Program-made: the position numbers and the translations under genes
Part shown: positions 1 to 10,991 of the stretch, piece by piece
How positions within the stretch are numbered: position 1 is the first letter of the stretch
How the letters are laid out: every line of letters starts with the position of its first letter
Notes under the pieces: generated by a model
What the model was told of the DNA's origin: nothing
Database searches by the model: none
What the model saw: only the letters and a program-made list of their open reading frames with translations
From: Ascaphus truei
Lineage: Eukaryota > Chordata > Amphibia > Anura > Ascaphidae
Assembly: GCA_036426205.1 (NCBI GenBank)
Contig: CM071573.1
Coordinates: forward strand, 43,884,643-43,948,642
Direction of reading: 5' to 3'
DNA: 64,000 nt

Positions 1-960
1 ACTATGCAACAAGGCAGGCTGGGTGCCTTATCTTTACTAAGTATAGAAGCAGATGTGTTACGTAAGATTAGTTTTGAGGATCTGATCAAAGACTAAAACT
101 TTTCAAATATAAATAAAGTGGAAGTATACAAAAATAAACATGACACCGCAAACAAGGTGAGGTGGGGCGCAGGAGCGAGGGGGAGCTGGCAGGGGGGCAC
201 AGCTCAAAAAGTTTGCGCTCCCCTGCACTGAATACTTTCATTGGTTACATAGAACTCTACACTTAAAGTGTACATCATAATCCGAATCAACAAAAAGCTT
301 GACTGGTAAAGGAACCAGTATCCTGTGCTAATAATAACAATAAATGCGTGAAAAGGACTAATCAGTCTCTTACAAAATATACACTCCCCAAATATGACGG
401 GTATGTGCAGATAAGGTTAGTGCTTTAAAACAAGGCTACCTGAGAATCACCTGATGGTATGGCGAATGAATAACTATGATCCAATAAAACATATAGAGTA
501 TACCAGTTATGTATGAACCGAATCTCATATGTCCAAATCCCACATACAAATGCCATCTAGTTGCAGCTATTGGATGACTCCTTTCACTGCTACTGAATCC
601 CTTTGCTGTATTTAGTATTGTAGATATAAAGCCTTAATAGCTAAAAAAAAAAAATAGCTGCTTTAATGGGTTAAATATTGGGAATTTATGATTTTTAGTG
701 AAACTAGACAAATACTGCATAAGTAAAAAAAATATTGTTTCTAAAAGTTTTCGTTTGTAGCAGATATAGAGTTTGAATGTTTCCTGTTTTTTGTCCTACT
801 GCACCACCATAAGTAAATATAATTATGTCACATTTATCACTGCTATGAAGCGCTATGAACATAGATGGCGCAATATAAATAAAGATATACAATCCCAATC
901 TCATAATCCGAATCAACAAAAAGTTTTTTTCAAGATAACACTCATTAACAAGTAACTCGT
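1..960. other. Non-coding, AT-rich, with repeat fragments
   Basis: No credible gene is visible. About 150-238 holds a fragment resembling the G-rich end of the MITE at 10669-10983. About 840-890 resembles the 3' tail of L2-type LINEs (gcgctatgaa followed by aatataaataaaga). A 22-bp sequence containing cataatccgaatcaac occurs at about 275-296 and again at 902-923, which may mark the ends of an old insertion. Confidence 0.5.
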
Positions 961-1240
961 GAATAGGGTTGCCAGGTGGCTTCTCCAAAAATACTGGACA
1001 CAATTGTGAAAAGTGCCAAGCGCTCGAGAGAGAGACACACACCCCTCTCACCTCTCTCCGCTCCATGCTGTTTTCTCCTCTCCTTGGCCCCACCACCTGG
1101 CTCTTGATACCTCCTCCTGATTGGCTGCTTTACCCAGCAGCAGCCAATAGGATAGAGGAAGCTGCCCAGCCCCCTAGTAACAGCCCTGCTCTGTCTCTGC
1201 TCGGGAAAATCCCACGGCCCCCCAAGTCGGTCAGGTCACA

Positions 1241-1964
1241 ATGTCCAGAGAGGTAATACCGGACACATACATGTCCAGAGAGGTAATACCGGACACATAC
1301 ATGTCCAGAGAGGTAATACCGAACACATACATGTCCAGAGAGGTAATACTGGACACATACATGTCCAGAGAGGTAATACCGGACACATACATGTCCAGAG
1401 AGGTAATACCGGTATACACATACATGTCCAGAAAGGTAATACCGGTATACACATACATGTCCAGAAAGGTAATACAGGACACATACATGTCCAGAGAGGT
1501 AATACCGGTATACACATACATGTCCAGAAAGGTAATACCGGTATACACATAAACGCCCAGAGAGGTAATACCGGTATACACATACATGTCCAGAAAGGTA
1601 ATACAGGACACATACATGTCCAGAGAGGTAATACTGGTATACACATACATGTCCAGAAAGGTAATACCAGTATACACATACATGTCCAGAAAGATAATAC
1701 CGGTATACACATACATGTCCAGAAAGGTAATACCGGTATACACATACATGTCCAGAGAGGTAATACCGGTATACACATACATGTCCAGAGAGGTAATACC
1801 GGTATACACATACATGTCCAGAAAGGTAATACCGGTATACACATACACGCCCAGAGAGGTAATACCGGTATACACATACATGTCCAGAAAGGTAATACAG
1901 GACACATACATGTCCAGAGAAGTAATATCGGACACATACATGTCCAGAGAGGTAATACAGGTAT
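1241..1964. repeat. Minisatellite, about 23 copies of a 30/33-bp unit
   Basis: Tandem units begin atgtccagagaggtaatacc. The first units are 30 bp long (ending ggacacatac); later ones are mostly 33 bp (ending ggtatacacatac). Variants with agaaagg, ataccag or cgcccag are intermingled. The unit occurs once in the sister transposon at 9386-9805. Because the unit lengths are multiples of three, several frames stay open on both strands. I regard those ORFs as artefacts. Confidence 0.95.
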
Positions 1965-1968
1965 ACAC

Positions 1969-2762
1969 TGTGACATAGTCCAAAGATGTTAGGCAGCTTT
2001 CTGCCCCTTTTTAGGTCAGAAAGTGCAGGAATAGTTAAAAATGATCCGTTCCACAGCTTCCCATTAACTCAGGCAGCTGGATGGAAAATCCAGACCACAG
2101 ATTACAATGGCTCTAGTTCTTCCTCACCTGCTCTTCTAATCACATGCACAGGTATTTAGAGCAGAGAGGTTTTGCATTTCACTCTCTCTCCTTAGAGCCT
2201 GGAGGCTGGGGGTATCGCTGCTCCCCGGAATCCAGTTCGGGGTGGACGGCCCCTCCAAGTATCACAGTACCAGAGGATTTGCCTGGACACTTGGGACCGA
2301 GTTCCCACCACGAACAGATAAGACAAAACAAATGTTTATTGCTGTTGCTAAAAGACTGTGCTGTATCTAGTGACCCTAAATAAGAGAGCATTGTTTTAAG
2401 CTGGGGAACCAGGTTAGTTGGCCAGCAGCTGTTAGAGAGACTGATTCTGATGTGTAGTTAGATCCCTGAAAGGGATAGGATTTTGTTTATATGATTTTGG
2501 TTTTATTTCTTAAAAATAACAGTGTGGGAAATATTGTAACACTGAAATGAGTGAACTGCTGAATGAAAGTATCTGAGTACCTCTAATCTACACTTGTTAA
2601 AGCTGCAGTACCTTACTTGGATGAAAATAAAGCAGGCAGAAGCCTGAGTTAAGCAGCATAATACTTTGCATGATCCTGTTTTTTGTATAAATAACCCTAG
2701 AAGACTGTGTCGGGAAGAACCCAGACAGACGTCAGCGCTACAAAAGAGGGGCGTTTGTAACA
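1969..2762 (+). mobile_element. Solo LTR inserted in the minisatellite
   Basis: A 794-bp segment starts TGTGACATAG and ends GTTTGTAACA, so it has TG...CA ends. It is flanked by the 4-bp repeat ACAC (1965-1968 and 2763-2766), which restores the satellite phase when collapsed. An AATAAA-like signal lies near 2625 in plus orientation. No internal region or second LTR exists, so it is a solo LTR. Its sequence is not obviously like the LTRs at 28571 or 45340. Confidence 0.7.
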
Positions 2763-2766
2763 ACAC

Positions 2767-2911
2767 ATACATGTCCAGAAAGGTAATACCGGTATACACA
2801 TACATGTCCAGAAAGGTAATACCAGTATACACATACATGTCCAGAAAGGTAATACCGGTATACACATACATGTCCAGAGAGGTAATACCGGTATACACAT
2901 ACATGTCCAGT
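2767..2911. repeat. Minisatellite, distal block split off by the LTR
   Basis: About four and a half further 33-bp units of the satellite at 1241-1964, continuing in phase after the solo LTR. The block ends at atgtccagtattaccac, where the transposon's unique right arm begins. Confidence 0.9.
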
Positions 2912-2989
2912 ATTACCACTAATTTTTTACTGGACAGAGTGTCCAAATACAGGATAGGCCGGCTCTATACTGGACACCTGGCAACCCTA

Positions 2990-5163
2990 CTTATGAAACA
3001 TGTCCCTCACTGCCATCAGTTTATTTTGATCCAACGTGGTATTGCACGTCTAAAAGAGTCTGCAAGGAACAACACCACCAAAAAAACTCTGTGCTGTCAA
3101 ATGTGGTCAATACTTCACCTTCTGTAAAGCACAAATACAGCAGATGCTGATCAATAAGTGAATGTTTTCTGCCGCACACACACACACTGATGCTTCTTCA
3201 TTTTTTTTATTGCAGATCATCGCGACACTTATCTGTCACGATGACCTGCGATAAAAAGCAATAAAGAAATTGCGCTGGAAGACCATTGACGTATTGATTA
3301 GTATTTACAAGGGCAGCGTTGGGATTCCCTGGTATATACTTCAGTCATAAGGATCAATGCATAAGTGCCTGCTAACAAAGAAAGTGTATTCTATTTAAGA
3401 GTATCGCTTGACCTGAGGAAGAGGGAGCTCTCTCAAAAAGCTTGTCATAAAATATAAATTGTTAATGAAAATAAAAAAGGTGTCACCTAATACGGAAGCA
3501 TCCGTTATATTTATACAGAGGGAAGAGAAGGTCGATATCCGGCATGTTACATTTTGCCCTGCAGGAGAGCAACAGCAATGACGTACCTGTAATTGCTGCC
3601 AGACGACCTCCCAATAACAGTGACAATGGGGTTTGTAGCTTTGAAAAGATACAGCTGACAAATATCACACGAGCGCCCCCTCTGGGTAGTGTGGTCCTGC
3701 ACAGCGTGGACAGACTCGGAGAGGAATATGTGACACAGCAGGAAGCAGTCTGCTTACTATGAAACAGCAGGATATCATGTGCGCTATTAACTTGCAAACC
3801 TTCATCAAGGGCACAGGCATCTCCCTCCCAAAATGAAAAGTGAAGCACTGTTAGGAAGTGAAACTGCCCAGAACAATGCTGTATTGTTTTCTCTCAGACA
3901 TCACAGAGAGATTTCTGAGAAACCATTAGTAAGGACAATGAATTGGCAGTTAGTTAACACTGTGGATTAAATATTAATGGTGTTGTTGCTAATTGTAAGA
4001 ATTGTATATGGGACATGGGTTTTTGGAGCATCGTTGTAGAAACGGATATAAAATATTCGTTATGTTCTAAACGCAGACAGTGAGAGCGTCTTTCAAAAAG
4101 AAATACCCTTTTTTAAATTCCTAAATACAAAGTAGCGATGCTCTAGGTTTGCATATACAGTATAAAGCTTGCTGTTGTCGCAATTAACTCAAATGCTCAA
4201 AGGGTTAAAGTTCTATAGGAACAATACCACAAAAATAAAAATGTCAGCACTTGATCGTATTTAAGGCTATTTTTGGTTTGGCAACTGGCCTATGAAGTGG
4301 GAGACTCCTGCGTGAGATGAGATATCAGCCATTGCACCTCTGTGCAACATTAAATTGTGTAAACTCTTCAGAGTATTCGTTCTGCCTATCTCATTCTACT
4401 ATGAACATTACTTTGCACAATATGCAGGGATCAATGTTTAATTACTAAAGAATCTGGTGGCAACTGATTCAGTGAGGTCCCTCAAGCCCTGTTTATCCCT
4501 TTGTAACGGTTTGTTTTAAAATGAGATTCTGCTTTCTACATTTTTATTATTTCAATGCTAAAAGTCATCGAATATACAGATCAGAGGTTATAGAAGCTGA
4601 TTAGTAGATATGACAGATATTTATTACTTCATAAAAGCTAACAGTATTTATTCAGGTAGACAAAGACTAAAAAAATATAATTCTTACTCTACTACTTCAG
4701 ATTTGTAAGAAATATGATTATTGACCTTGTAACCTTTGAATTTCCACCTCCTCAACATACAACGCTTGTCCAACCAACATATTATAACAAACCACATAGC
4801 CCTGAACCAGAGGTCTAATGGCCACAGCTTTTATTTACCATAATTGTACATTGAAACAATTTACCACCAATTTCACCCTGCTATGTACCCAATCAGTTAC
4901 CTGGCGATCAGCGCCCCGCCATGGCCCCATCAGTCCAGCCAGGTACTGCCCAGGAATCTGGCTCCTACCAACTTGACACCAGCTGAAGAAGCTCTATGTA
5001 CCCACGGGCCAGGATGAATGTGCCCTGGAGGGGCACACAAGGCAGTAAAGAATTACTAAAAAAAGTTGTGTAGATAACCACCACAAGGAGGGAATGAGGG
5101 CAGGCCCAGTACTGCCATAGTCATGCCACTCCATGTGAAAGGTGGGGGGAGACTTGGGGAGTT
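2990..5163. other. Non-coding interval, no gene recognised
   Basis: ORFs of up to about 120 codons at 3395-3848 lack recognisable domains or codon bias, and I do not accept them. A short hairpin lies at about 3212-3256 (attgcagatcatcgcgaca against tgtcacgatgacctgcga). A hammerhead-like motif is at 3409-3447 (separate entry). I see nothing else in the AT-rich remainder. Confidence 0.5.
3409..3447 (+). other. Hammerhead-ribozyme-like relic
   Basis: In order: TGAC (stem I), CTGAGGA (canonical core is CTGATGA), a hairpin AGAGGG-AG-CTCTCT (stem II), CAAA in place of GAAA, the palindrome AAGCTT (stem III), then GTCA, which pairs with TGAC. The layout matches other loci in this window, including the one behind the Penelope element. 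Two core positions deviate, so activity is not expected. Confidence 0.5.
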
Positions 5164-5171
5164 CTAAGGAT

Positions 5172-5542
5172 TAGAGATGGGCGAATCCGCCCAAATTCGT
5201 TTCCTGGATTTTCGCTGGTGTCACCCCCAAACTCCGTTTCGCGGTGTAAAATTCGCAAACGAATTTGGGCGGTTTCAATCCACGCAGATTCATCGAAATC
5301 CCCCATTGGGTATAATCCGTGGACAGACTTCTAGAATCCAATCCGTGGCTTCAGCAATCTTTTGGTAGATTCGTAAGAATCCACGGGTTGTGGAATCCCC
5401 GGAGTGCATTGGTAATAATAATACATCAGGAAAAACGCGAATCGCCCTTTTTTGACATGTATCCGCAAAATCCGCGAAGAAACGGAACCGGCCGATCCGC
5501 TGCGGATCCAAATTCGCAACAACAAAAAACCGCCCATTTCTA
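5172..5542. mobile_element. hAT MITE with perfect 8-bp target duplication
   Basis: The 371-bp element has ends TAGAGATGGGCG and CGCCCATTTCTA (one mismatch as inverted repeats). It is flanked by identical ctaaggat at 5164-5171 and 5543-5550. An 8-bp duplication with this type of terminus is typical of hAT transposons. Many cga/tcg-rich words inside suggest a CpG-rich palindromic core. No coding capacity. Confidence 0.9.
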
Positions 5543-5550
5543 CTAAGGAT

Positions 5551-6400
5551 GAGGCATGCCCTGCGAGAAGCCGTAGTGATGTGAGGACCGAAGGAGCCCG
5601 TTTGCAGAGCAATGAGGGTATGTGGTAGAGAGTATTTGGAGATGTGGTTTGAGAGTTATGGGGGGGGGAAGTATTATTGTATAGTGAGTAGATATGTGAC
5701 CGAATCCGTTTTGTACAGGACATGTCTGCGTGAAATATACCGAAGTAAGATAGTTTATTATATTTTTAAAAGAAAAACAAGAATGTGTTGAAATATAATA
5801 TACATTTTGACTATATCATTTCTAGTCTAACTTCTTAATTAAATTGCGAATATTTTCAGCATGAGTAAAAGGAACTATAAGAAGACTACCGGTTCTAAGG
5901 ATCATTTCCCATGGTCTCATAACATCTTTATATTAATCACATGGTCCTTATTGTACTTTTTGTTCGTTGACTGTCATATAATGTGAAGGAAAAAAACATA
6001 CGAGGAAACAAAGGAAATGCACATTGTATTTGCTAAAGCTAAAGCCTAAATACATGAAAGGCCTAAGGCATTAAACCACCAAAAAAGCAACAGATTGTTT
6101 GTATCTAAAATAAATATAGCTCATTGTCCCCTCCCCCTCCATCACACATCCTATCCCTGAAGCAACTATCACAAAGCAGCCAGATGCTGGCCTCAGGCTA
6201 AGCAGAACATGTGCCACTGTCACCTTACAGCACTATCACAGCTCTTGAGTAAGTTATTGAGCAAGCCTGCTGGTCTTGGACTGGCAAATTGAAATTGGAA
6301 AGGAACTGTTTACTTTTTGTCCATATAGAATGCATTGCAGGCAAAATTGGTAAACTGTATGGTGATCTATTCCCATATATCAACTCTGGCATCCTATCTG

Positions 6401-6401
<1 letters not shown>
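5551..6401. other. Non-coding interval
   Basis: A short G run (about 5660-5668) and AT-rich sequence. No gene or recognisable repeat apart from the microsatellite that follows. Confidence 0.4.
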
Positions 6402-6464
<63 letters not shown>

Positions 6465-6482
6465 TGTTGTGTGTGTGTGTGT

Positions 6483-6513
<31 letters not shown>
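6402..6513. repeat. (TG)n microsatellite
   Basis: About 110 bp of TG dinucleotides with a few GG and TT interruptions near 6457-6515. Cys/Val or His/Thr ORFs across it are artefacts of the repeat. Confidence 0.97.
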
Positions 6514-6514
<1 letters not shown>

Positions 6515-6756
6515 GTGTCCTGCTTCCTCTTCCCTCTCCAAGAGTTTCATCGGCCAATACGAAGAGCTAACCAGATGTGTGTTCCTGAGCTGCACTGCAA
6601 ATCTCACTCTTAACTACTGTATTAAAAATGAATCCTGGCTACCTCAAGTAACCCACAGTACCCGCTGTGTACAGCTGCAACAACAGCACAGTATGAGAAG
6701 CAACAACAAAATCTCGTTTATTTTATCATGTCCTTTTTGTCATTATTGTCAAACAA

Positions 6757-7665
6757 AGGAGCAATCCAATTGAGCCATTTTTTTTAAAACATAGGGTTTA
6801 AAAAAAGCAGGGGGTCTCCAGAGCAGGACCCCATTAATTTCAGTTCCGGGGACCCCCTGCTTCGAGAGATACTTACCTCTAAGGGGGTACCGGTATTCTA
6901 CAAGTTGTAAAGCTCCCGCATCAGGTGGGCCAATAGGAAGCCGTACCGGATGATGTCACGGCTCCCTATTGGCCCACAGGATGCAAAAGCTTTAAACTCT
7001 GCCATTACGTGAACCCTAGCTAGATAGACGGATTGGCTACCGGAACCCCTACGGAGGTAAGTATGTGCGGAATATTTCCGACTCCTTGATAAAGTGCTTG
7101 GAGCACGAAACATGTAGGAGGGTTTTGCACCTCCATTCCTCTTTTATGGATCAATAAAGTATATATTTAACTAGCTTTTTGACCCAATCTCTTTGCTGTG
7201 TGCCTTTACCTCTATGGATGCAGATTTGGATTTTCAAACTAAGTTGCAGCACGCTCCATACACCATTTGGATTGGGGATGCTCCAGAGATGTGAGTAAGA
7301 GACTTTATTCTATTCAAGATGATATGTACTGTGGTGCAATAGTGTTCCAGGGCCCATCCCAATGAGGTTCTGCACTGGGAGTTTGCTCCTTTGTTCAGTC
7401 CCTTCAGGGAATATAGGTCCCAATAAGGATACCATACCGCAGGAATCTTTGTTCATGCTTTTACCCCCTATGGTGTTTTTGGACTCTTATTTACAAGCTT
7501 AATTTTGTACCTATAACGGACCCAGCATTGGAGCGCATGTTCCACACAAAGAATTAAGTATTTCCGGAAGCAGGGGATCCCCTGAGCTGAAATTAACAGG
7601 GCTCAGCTCTGAGGATCCCATTCTTCAATTCTATGTAAAAATTAAAAAAATAAACCACCATGGTT
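6757..7665. mobile_element. Palindromic MITE (family P), split by an insertion
   Basis: The left arm runs AGGAGCAATCCAA, then gcagggggtctcc; the right arm has ggaagcaggggatcccc, then a degenerate end near atggttctgtaa. Inner arms pair around 6925-6985 (ccaataggaagccgt against ggctccctattggcc). Sister copies lie at 10113-10553 and 26161-26562. A 490-bp insertion at 7065-7554 interrupts the right arm. The flanking TTAA seen in the sister copies is not preserved here. Confidence 0.75.
7065..7554 (+). mobile_element. PLE-like terminal-repeat insertion
   Basis: This 490-bp segment interrupts the family P MITE and is flanked by taagtat (7058-7064 and 7555-7561), a likely target duplication. It carries a hammerhead-like motif at 7082-7120: CTCC, TTGATAA, hairpin GTGCT-TGG-AGCAC, GAA, ACATGT, A, GGAG. 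The first and last tetranucleotides pair. Assignment to Penelope-like elements rests on this motif and is an inference. Confidence 0.6.
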
Positions 7666-8339
7666 CTGTAACTCACACCTATAACAGTCTTACAGTAATT
7701 CTGTCTTCTGCTTCTTATTTTTTCTACCCATGGAAAGACTTTACCACATTATTTCTGGATTGGTCATAGTTTGGGAGTCATGCTTTTGACTTTGGTTATG
7801 GATTGGCTGGGGGAGCTGAAGATTTAATGCCTCCATCTGGAATATAATTCAGGGGGAAATGTATGCCACAATTTATGAGAGAACCTTTACCATAACCAAT
7901 TCAAACTGCTGACGTGTTTTAAACATGCTCTAAAATATGATTATGAGGTTGTACCTGCAGGTATAAAGATTACAATTCACTGCAGGGCTTTGGTTACCAC
8001 CGAATAATGCAAGCAGACCACTATAAAAGCGAACATCAAAAAAATCTCTAGAGCACAGGGAAGCAGCATCATTACATATTATGCACGTTGTATCAGTGAA
8101 TAAGGTGAAGTGCATTGGTTGTAGAGAATAAACTATTTACCTCTCCACGTGTGCCAGTTGGAATCCAGATGTATGAAGCAGCATTTCTTGCTTGAGAGGG
8201 ATAATCTTATTTTCTAGCCCGAGAATGAATATGCTGCAGTATATGGCTGTAGTGAAGAAGCAGGCCCGGCTCCATGGTAGTGATATCGGTGAGACTGCAC
8301 CGGGCCCTATGCTTGCAGAGGGGCCCCCACTCTCCACTG
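7666..8339. other. Non-coding interval
   Basis: No gene or clear repeat. ORFs of about 60 codons are shadows. Confidence 0.4.
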
Positions 8340-8560
8340 GGACCCCACCTGTACAGCAGGAGCAGTGACTGAGGGAGCCCACCTGTGTAGGGGTAGCAGT
8401 GACTGAGGGACCCCACCTGTGCAGCGGAAGCAGGGACTGAGGGACCCCACCTGTGCAGAGGGAACAGTGACTGAGGGACCCCACCTGTGCAGTGGGAGCA
8501 GTGACTGAGGGACTCCACCTGTGCAGCGGGAGCAGTGACTGAGGGACCCCACCTGTGCCT
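8340..8560. repeat. Minisatellite, 34-bp unit, about six copies
   Basis: Units of the form gtgactgagggaccccacct followed by gtgcagcgggagca repeat with a 34-bp period (for example gactgaggg at 8367 and 8401). Variation is modest between copies. The overlapping minus-strand ORFs simply read the repeat. Confidence 0.9.
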
Positions 8561-8811
8561 TCAGTCTTGCCAGCAGCCCACCGGGACTCTTGGCAGAGGT
8601 GCATCCTCAATCTAGGATACAAATCCTCTCACGCTGTGCAGGGCCCTCCTATACCTTGGCTGCCAGCGTGCTGCTGGGACTCGCCTTTGGGCAAATCCTG
8701 TGACACTCTGAGGACTTATTCAAGGAGTCCTCTGGAATGGGTGTCAAGCACATCCTCTATACTTAGTAGGACACACCTTACCTTACATAATGTGGCCCTG
8801 TCTTAATAAGG

Positions 8812-9134
8812 AAAAAAAAAAGTTAAACAGTACTGCACACCTAATCAGCATAAATAAAGCAAAATACTTGCGATTATCACCGGTGCTCCTGGGTCAGGGA
8901 AATTCTGTCAAACAATCCTAGACTAAAGCATGAAAAGGATCCAAGGCACTATGGATTTTAGAAAAAAATGCTCATCAAGACTAAGCCCAACGTTTCAACC
9001 TTCTCTGAGTTCTTTCTCAAGTGACTAACATGTTAGTCACTTGAGAAAGACCTCAGAGAAGGGAGAAACGTTGTGCTTAGTCTTCATAATAATTTTTTTC
9101 TAAAATCCGTAGTGCCTTGGATCCTTTTCATGCT
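8812..9134. mobile_element. Fold-back insertion, 13-bp target duplication
   Basis: Perfect 13-bp direct repeats TGTCTTAATAAGG (8799-8811 and 9135-9147) flank a 323-bp insertion. From 8938 to 9133 it is a near-perfect inverted repeat centred at gtgactaacatgttagtcac (9021-9040). Each arm contains a hammerhead-like segment (plus copy about 9038-9075: CAC, TTGAGAA, hairpin, GAA, ACGTT, GTG). The single-copy left part (accggtgctcctgg) also occurs in the fold-back at 22202-22656. I infer an inverted, non-autonomous PLE-type insertion. Confidence 0.7.
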
Positions 9135-9385
9135 TGTCTTAATAAGGGACACGATCCCTCACTAAAACAACAAAAGGTGACCACTTATCCATAAACATAT
9201 AGTTACACATATAAATTAGACTGATGCTATATAGAGGCTCCTCTTTCTTCATCTCTCAGGAACCTAAAGGCATAGAAGCTTCTGCAGCTCTATATATACA
9301 CCCTTCTGTGAGGTCACATCCCCCCTGGATACAGGGGGAGGGGTTTGGATATTGCTTAGTCTTCTTTACCCAGATGGCAGTCATA

Positions 9386-9694
9386 GGGTTGCCAGGTGTC
9401 CAGTATTGAACTGGACTGTCCTGTATTTGGACACTGTCCAGTAAAAAATGAGATGTAATACTGGTCATGTATGTGTCCGGAATTACCTCTCTGGACATAG
9501 TCACCTGACCAGCTTGGGGGACCGTGGGATTTACCCAAGCAGGAAGAGAGCAGGGATGTTGCTAGGGGGATGGGCAGCTACCTCCATCCTGATTGGCTGC
9601 TGCTGGGTAATGCAGCCAATCATTAGGTGGTGTCAGGAGCCTAAGGGTGGGGCCAAGAAGAGGAGGAAACCATGGAGCTGAGCGAGGTGCGAGA

Positions 9695-9751
<57 letters not shown>

Positions 9752-9805
9752 GTCACACCTTTCACCATGGTGTCCAGTATTTTTGGAAATGCCACCTGGC
9801 AACCC
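9386..9805. mobile_element. TA-flanked DNA transposon, short sister copy
   Basis: Ends GGGTTGCCAGGTGTCC and CCACCTGGCAACCC are flanked by TA (9384-9385 and 9806-9807). It contains one copy of the unit (as its complement, near 9466-9500) that forms the minisatellite at 1241-1964. It also contains a (TG)n run at 9696-9750 and the motif gattggctgctgctgggta shared with the longer copy. It approximates the state before expansion. Confidence 0.85.
9696..9750. repeat. (TG)n microsatellite
   Basis: 55 bp of uninterrupted TG inside the short transposon copy. The longer copy has only a short ga/ca-rich stretch at the corresponding place (about 1030-1042). Confidence 0.95.
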
Positions 9806-10112
9806 TAGTGGCAGACTAAACACCTTCTGGAAGATGGGCGTGGCTAGAAGTATACTTCGTATCTTATACCGAGTGACAGGATGAACACAGAAGGTGGGCG
9901 TAGCTAGACCTCTGCCTAGTCACTTTGCAACATAATATGGGGAGAGGGGAGTGATCCTGCAACAACTCATGTAATTAACCCTTTAGGGTCCTTAACCCCC
10001 TAAATGCACATAGTAGTCCCGGAGGGGGGTTACAGAGATAATGGTGGATGGTTGCAGACCTATCTGAGGCATGTTAATGTGCTCACAAGTGATATTTGTA
10101 TTTACTCTGCGC

Positions 10113-10553
10113 TTAAAGGAGCAATCCAAGCTAGCAACTTCTTTATATATAGGATTGAAGCAGAGGGTCTACAGAGCTGAACCCCATTAATATCAGCTCC
10201 TGGGACACCATACTTCCAGAGATACTTACCTCTGAAGTAGGTGCTGGTAGCCGCTCCAGCTGAGCAAGCAGGGCTTAAAAGTTTAACACTCCCGCGTCAC
10301 ATGGGCCAATAGGAAGCCGTGCTGATGACATCATGCCTTCCTATTGGCCAGCAAAGCCAGAGATCTTTGAACAGCAGCCATTACATGATCTCTTGCAGTC
10401 GAGCAGAGTGGCTACCGGCACCTACTTTGGAGGTATCTCTGGAAGCAGGGGGACCCCAGAGCTGAAATTAACAGGGTTCAGCTCTGGGGACACCCTGCTT
10501 CAATCCTATATATTGAAGAAAAAAAAAATTGCCAGCATGGATTGTCTCTTTAA
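10113..10553. mobile_element. Palindromic MITE (family P) flanked by TTAA
   Basis: TTAA at 10113-10116 and 10550-10553 flanks AGGAGCAATCCAAGC and GCATGGATTGTCTCT, which are imperfect inverted ends. Inside are long arms including ccccattaatatcagctcc against gagctgaaattaacagggtt, and ccaataggaagc against cttcctattgg. TTAA flanks suggest piggyBac-type mobilisation. There is no transposase. Confidence 0.8.
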
Positions 10554-10668
10554 GTTCACAAAACAGGAGAAGTGTATTGTCATGAAAATGTTAGCAAAAA
10601 AATCCAGGCATTAAAAGTCAATGTCCAAGTCAAATGACACTAACTTCAGGTCACTTGACCTTTTACAA

Positions 10669-10983
10669 CAGGGGCGCGCTACTGGGGGGCGCAAAAGGTT
10701 CTCTCGGGGGGGAGCGGCGCTTACAGAGGCCCTGTGCTCTTCTCCAAAGCATTTAAATTAAACGCCGGGGATCGCGCAAGGCCTCTGTATCTCACGTACC
10801 TGATCTTCGGTGGCTTCTGGCGACGCATCGCCATGGCAACACGGCGTCATGGGTCACATGCATGGCAACGCGACATCACACGACGTCATGTTATCAGAAA
10901 CTCTGGTGACAAGGTAAGGGGGGGGTGTGAGCAGGGGGGAGAGCAGGAAGCAGGGTGCCGACTAAAAAATTTGCACCCCCCTG
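10669..10983. mobile_element. hAT-like MITE, G-rich ends
   Basis: Begins CAGGGGCGCGCTAC and ends TTGCACCCCCCTG. Flanks ttttacaa and ctttacta match at 6 of 8 positions, as expected for an old hAT duplication. The relative at 39653-39915 has a 7-of-8 duplication. CpG-rich motifs (cgccatggcaac) occur internally. Confidence 0.65.
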
Positions 10984-10991
10984 CTTTACTA

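Larger units (their letters stand above)
966..2987. mobile_element. TA-flanked DNA transposon with internal satellite expansion
   Basis: The ends are inverted repeats: GGGTTGCCAGGT on the left and ACCTGGCAACCC after a short tail on the right. Each is flanked by TA (964-965 and 2988-2989), suggesting a 2-bp target duplication of the Tc1/mariner type; the superfamily is an inference. A second, 420-bp copy with the same ends lies at 9386-9805. This copy is longer because a short internal unit has become a minisatellite and because a solo LTR inserted into that satellite. No transposase ORF is present, so it is non-autonomous. Confidence 0.75.

Noticed and set aside
275..923. 22-bp direct repeat as target duplication of a 600-bp insertion
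   Set aside because: The interval contains fragments of different repeat types and no recognisable element ends at the repeats; left as an observation only.
1241..1964. Regular repeats of about 30 bp as a CRISPR array
   Set aside because: Units are directly tandem without unique spacers, and the genome is clearly eukaryotic.
1231..1983. Long ORFs (about 250 codons) on both strands with repeated MYVYTGIT-like units
   Set aside because: They are produced by 30/33-bp satellite units whose lengths are multiples of three. Open frames exist on both strands and change where unit phase changes.
3395..3848. ORFs of 88 and 121 codons on the minus strand
   Set aside because: No start context, domain, codon bias or neighbouring exon signals; overlapping frames on the other strand are equally open.
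6225..6773. Cys/Val- and His/Thr-rich ORFs across TG repeats (also at 9562-9884)
   Set aside because: Readings of a dinucleotide microsatellite.
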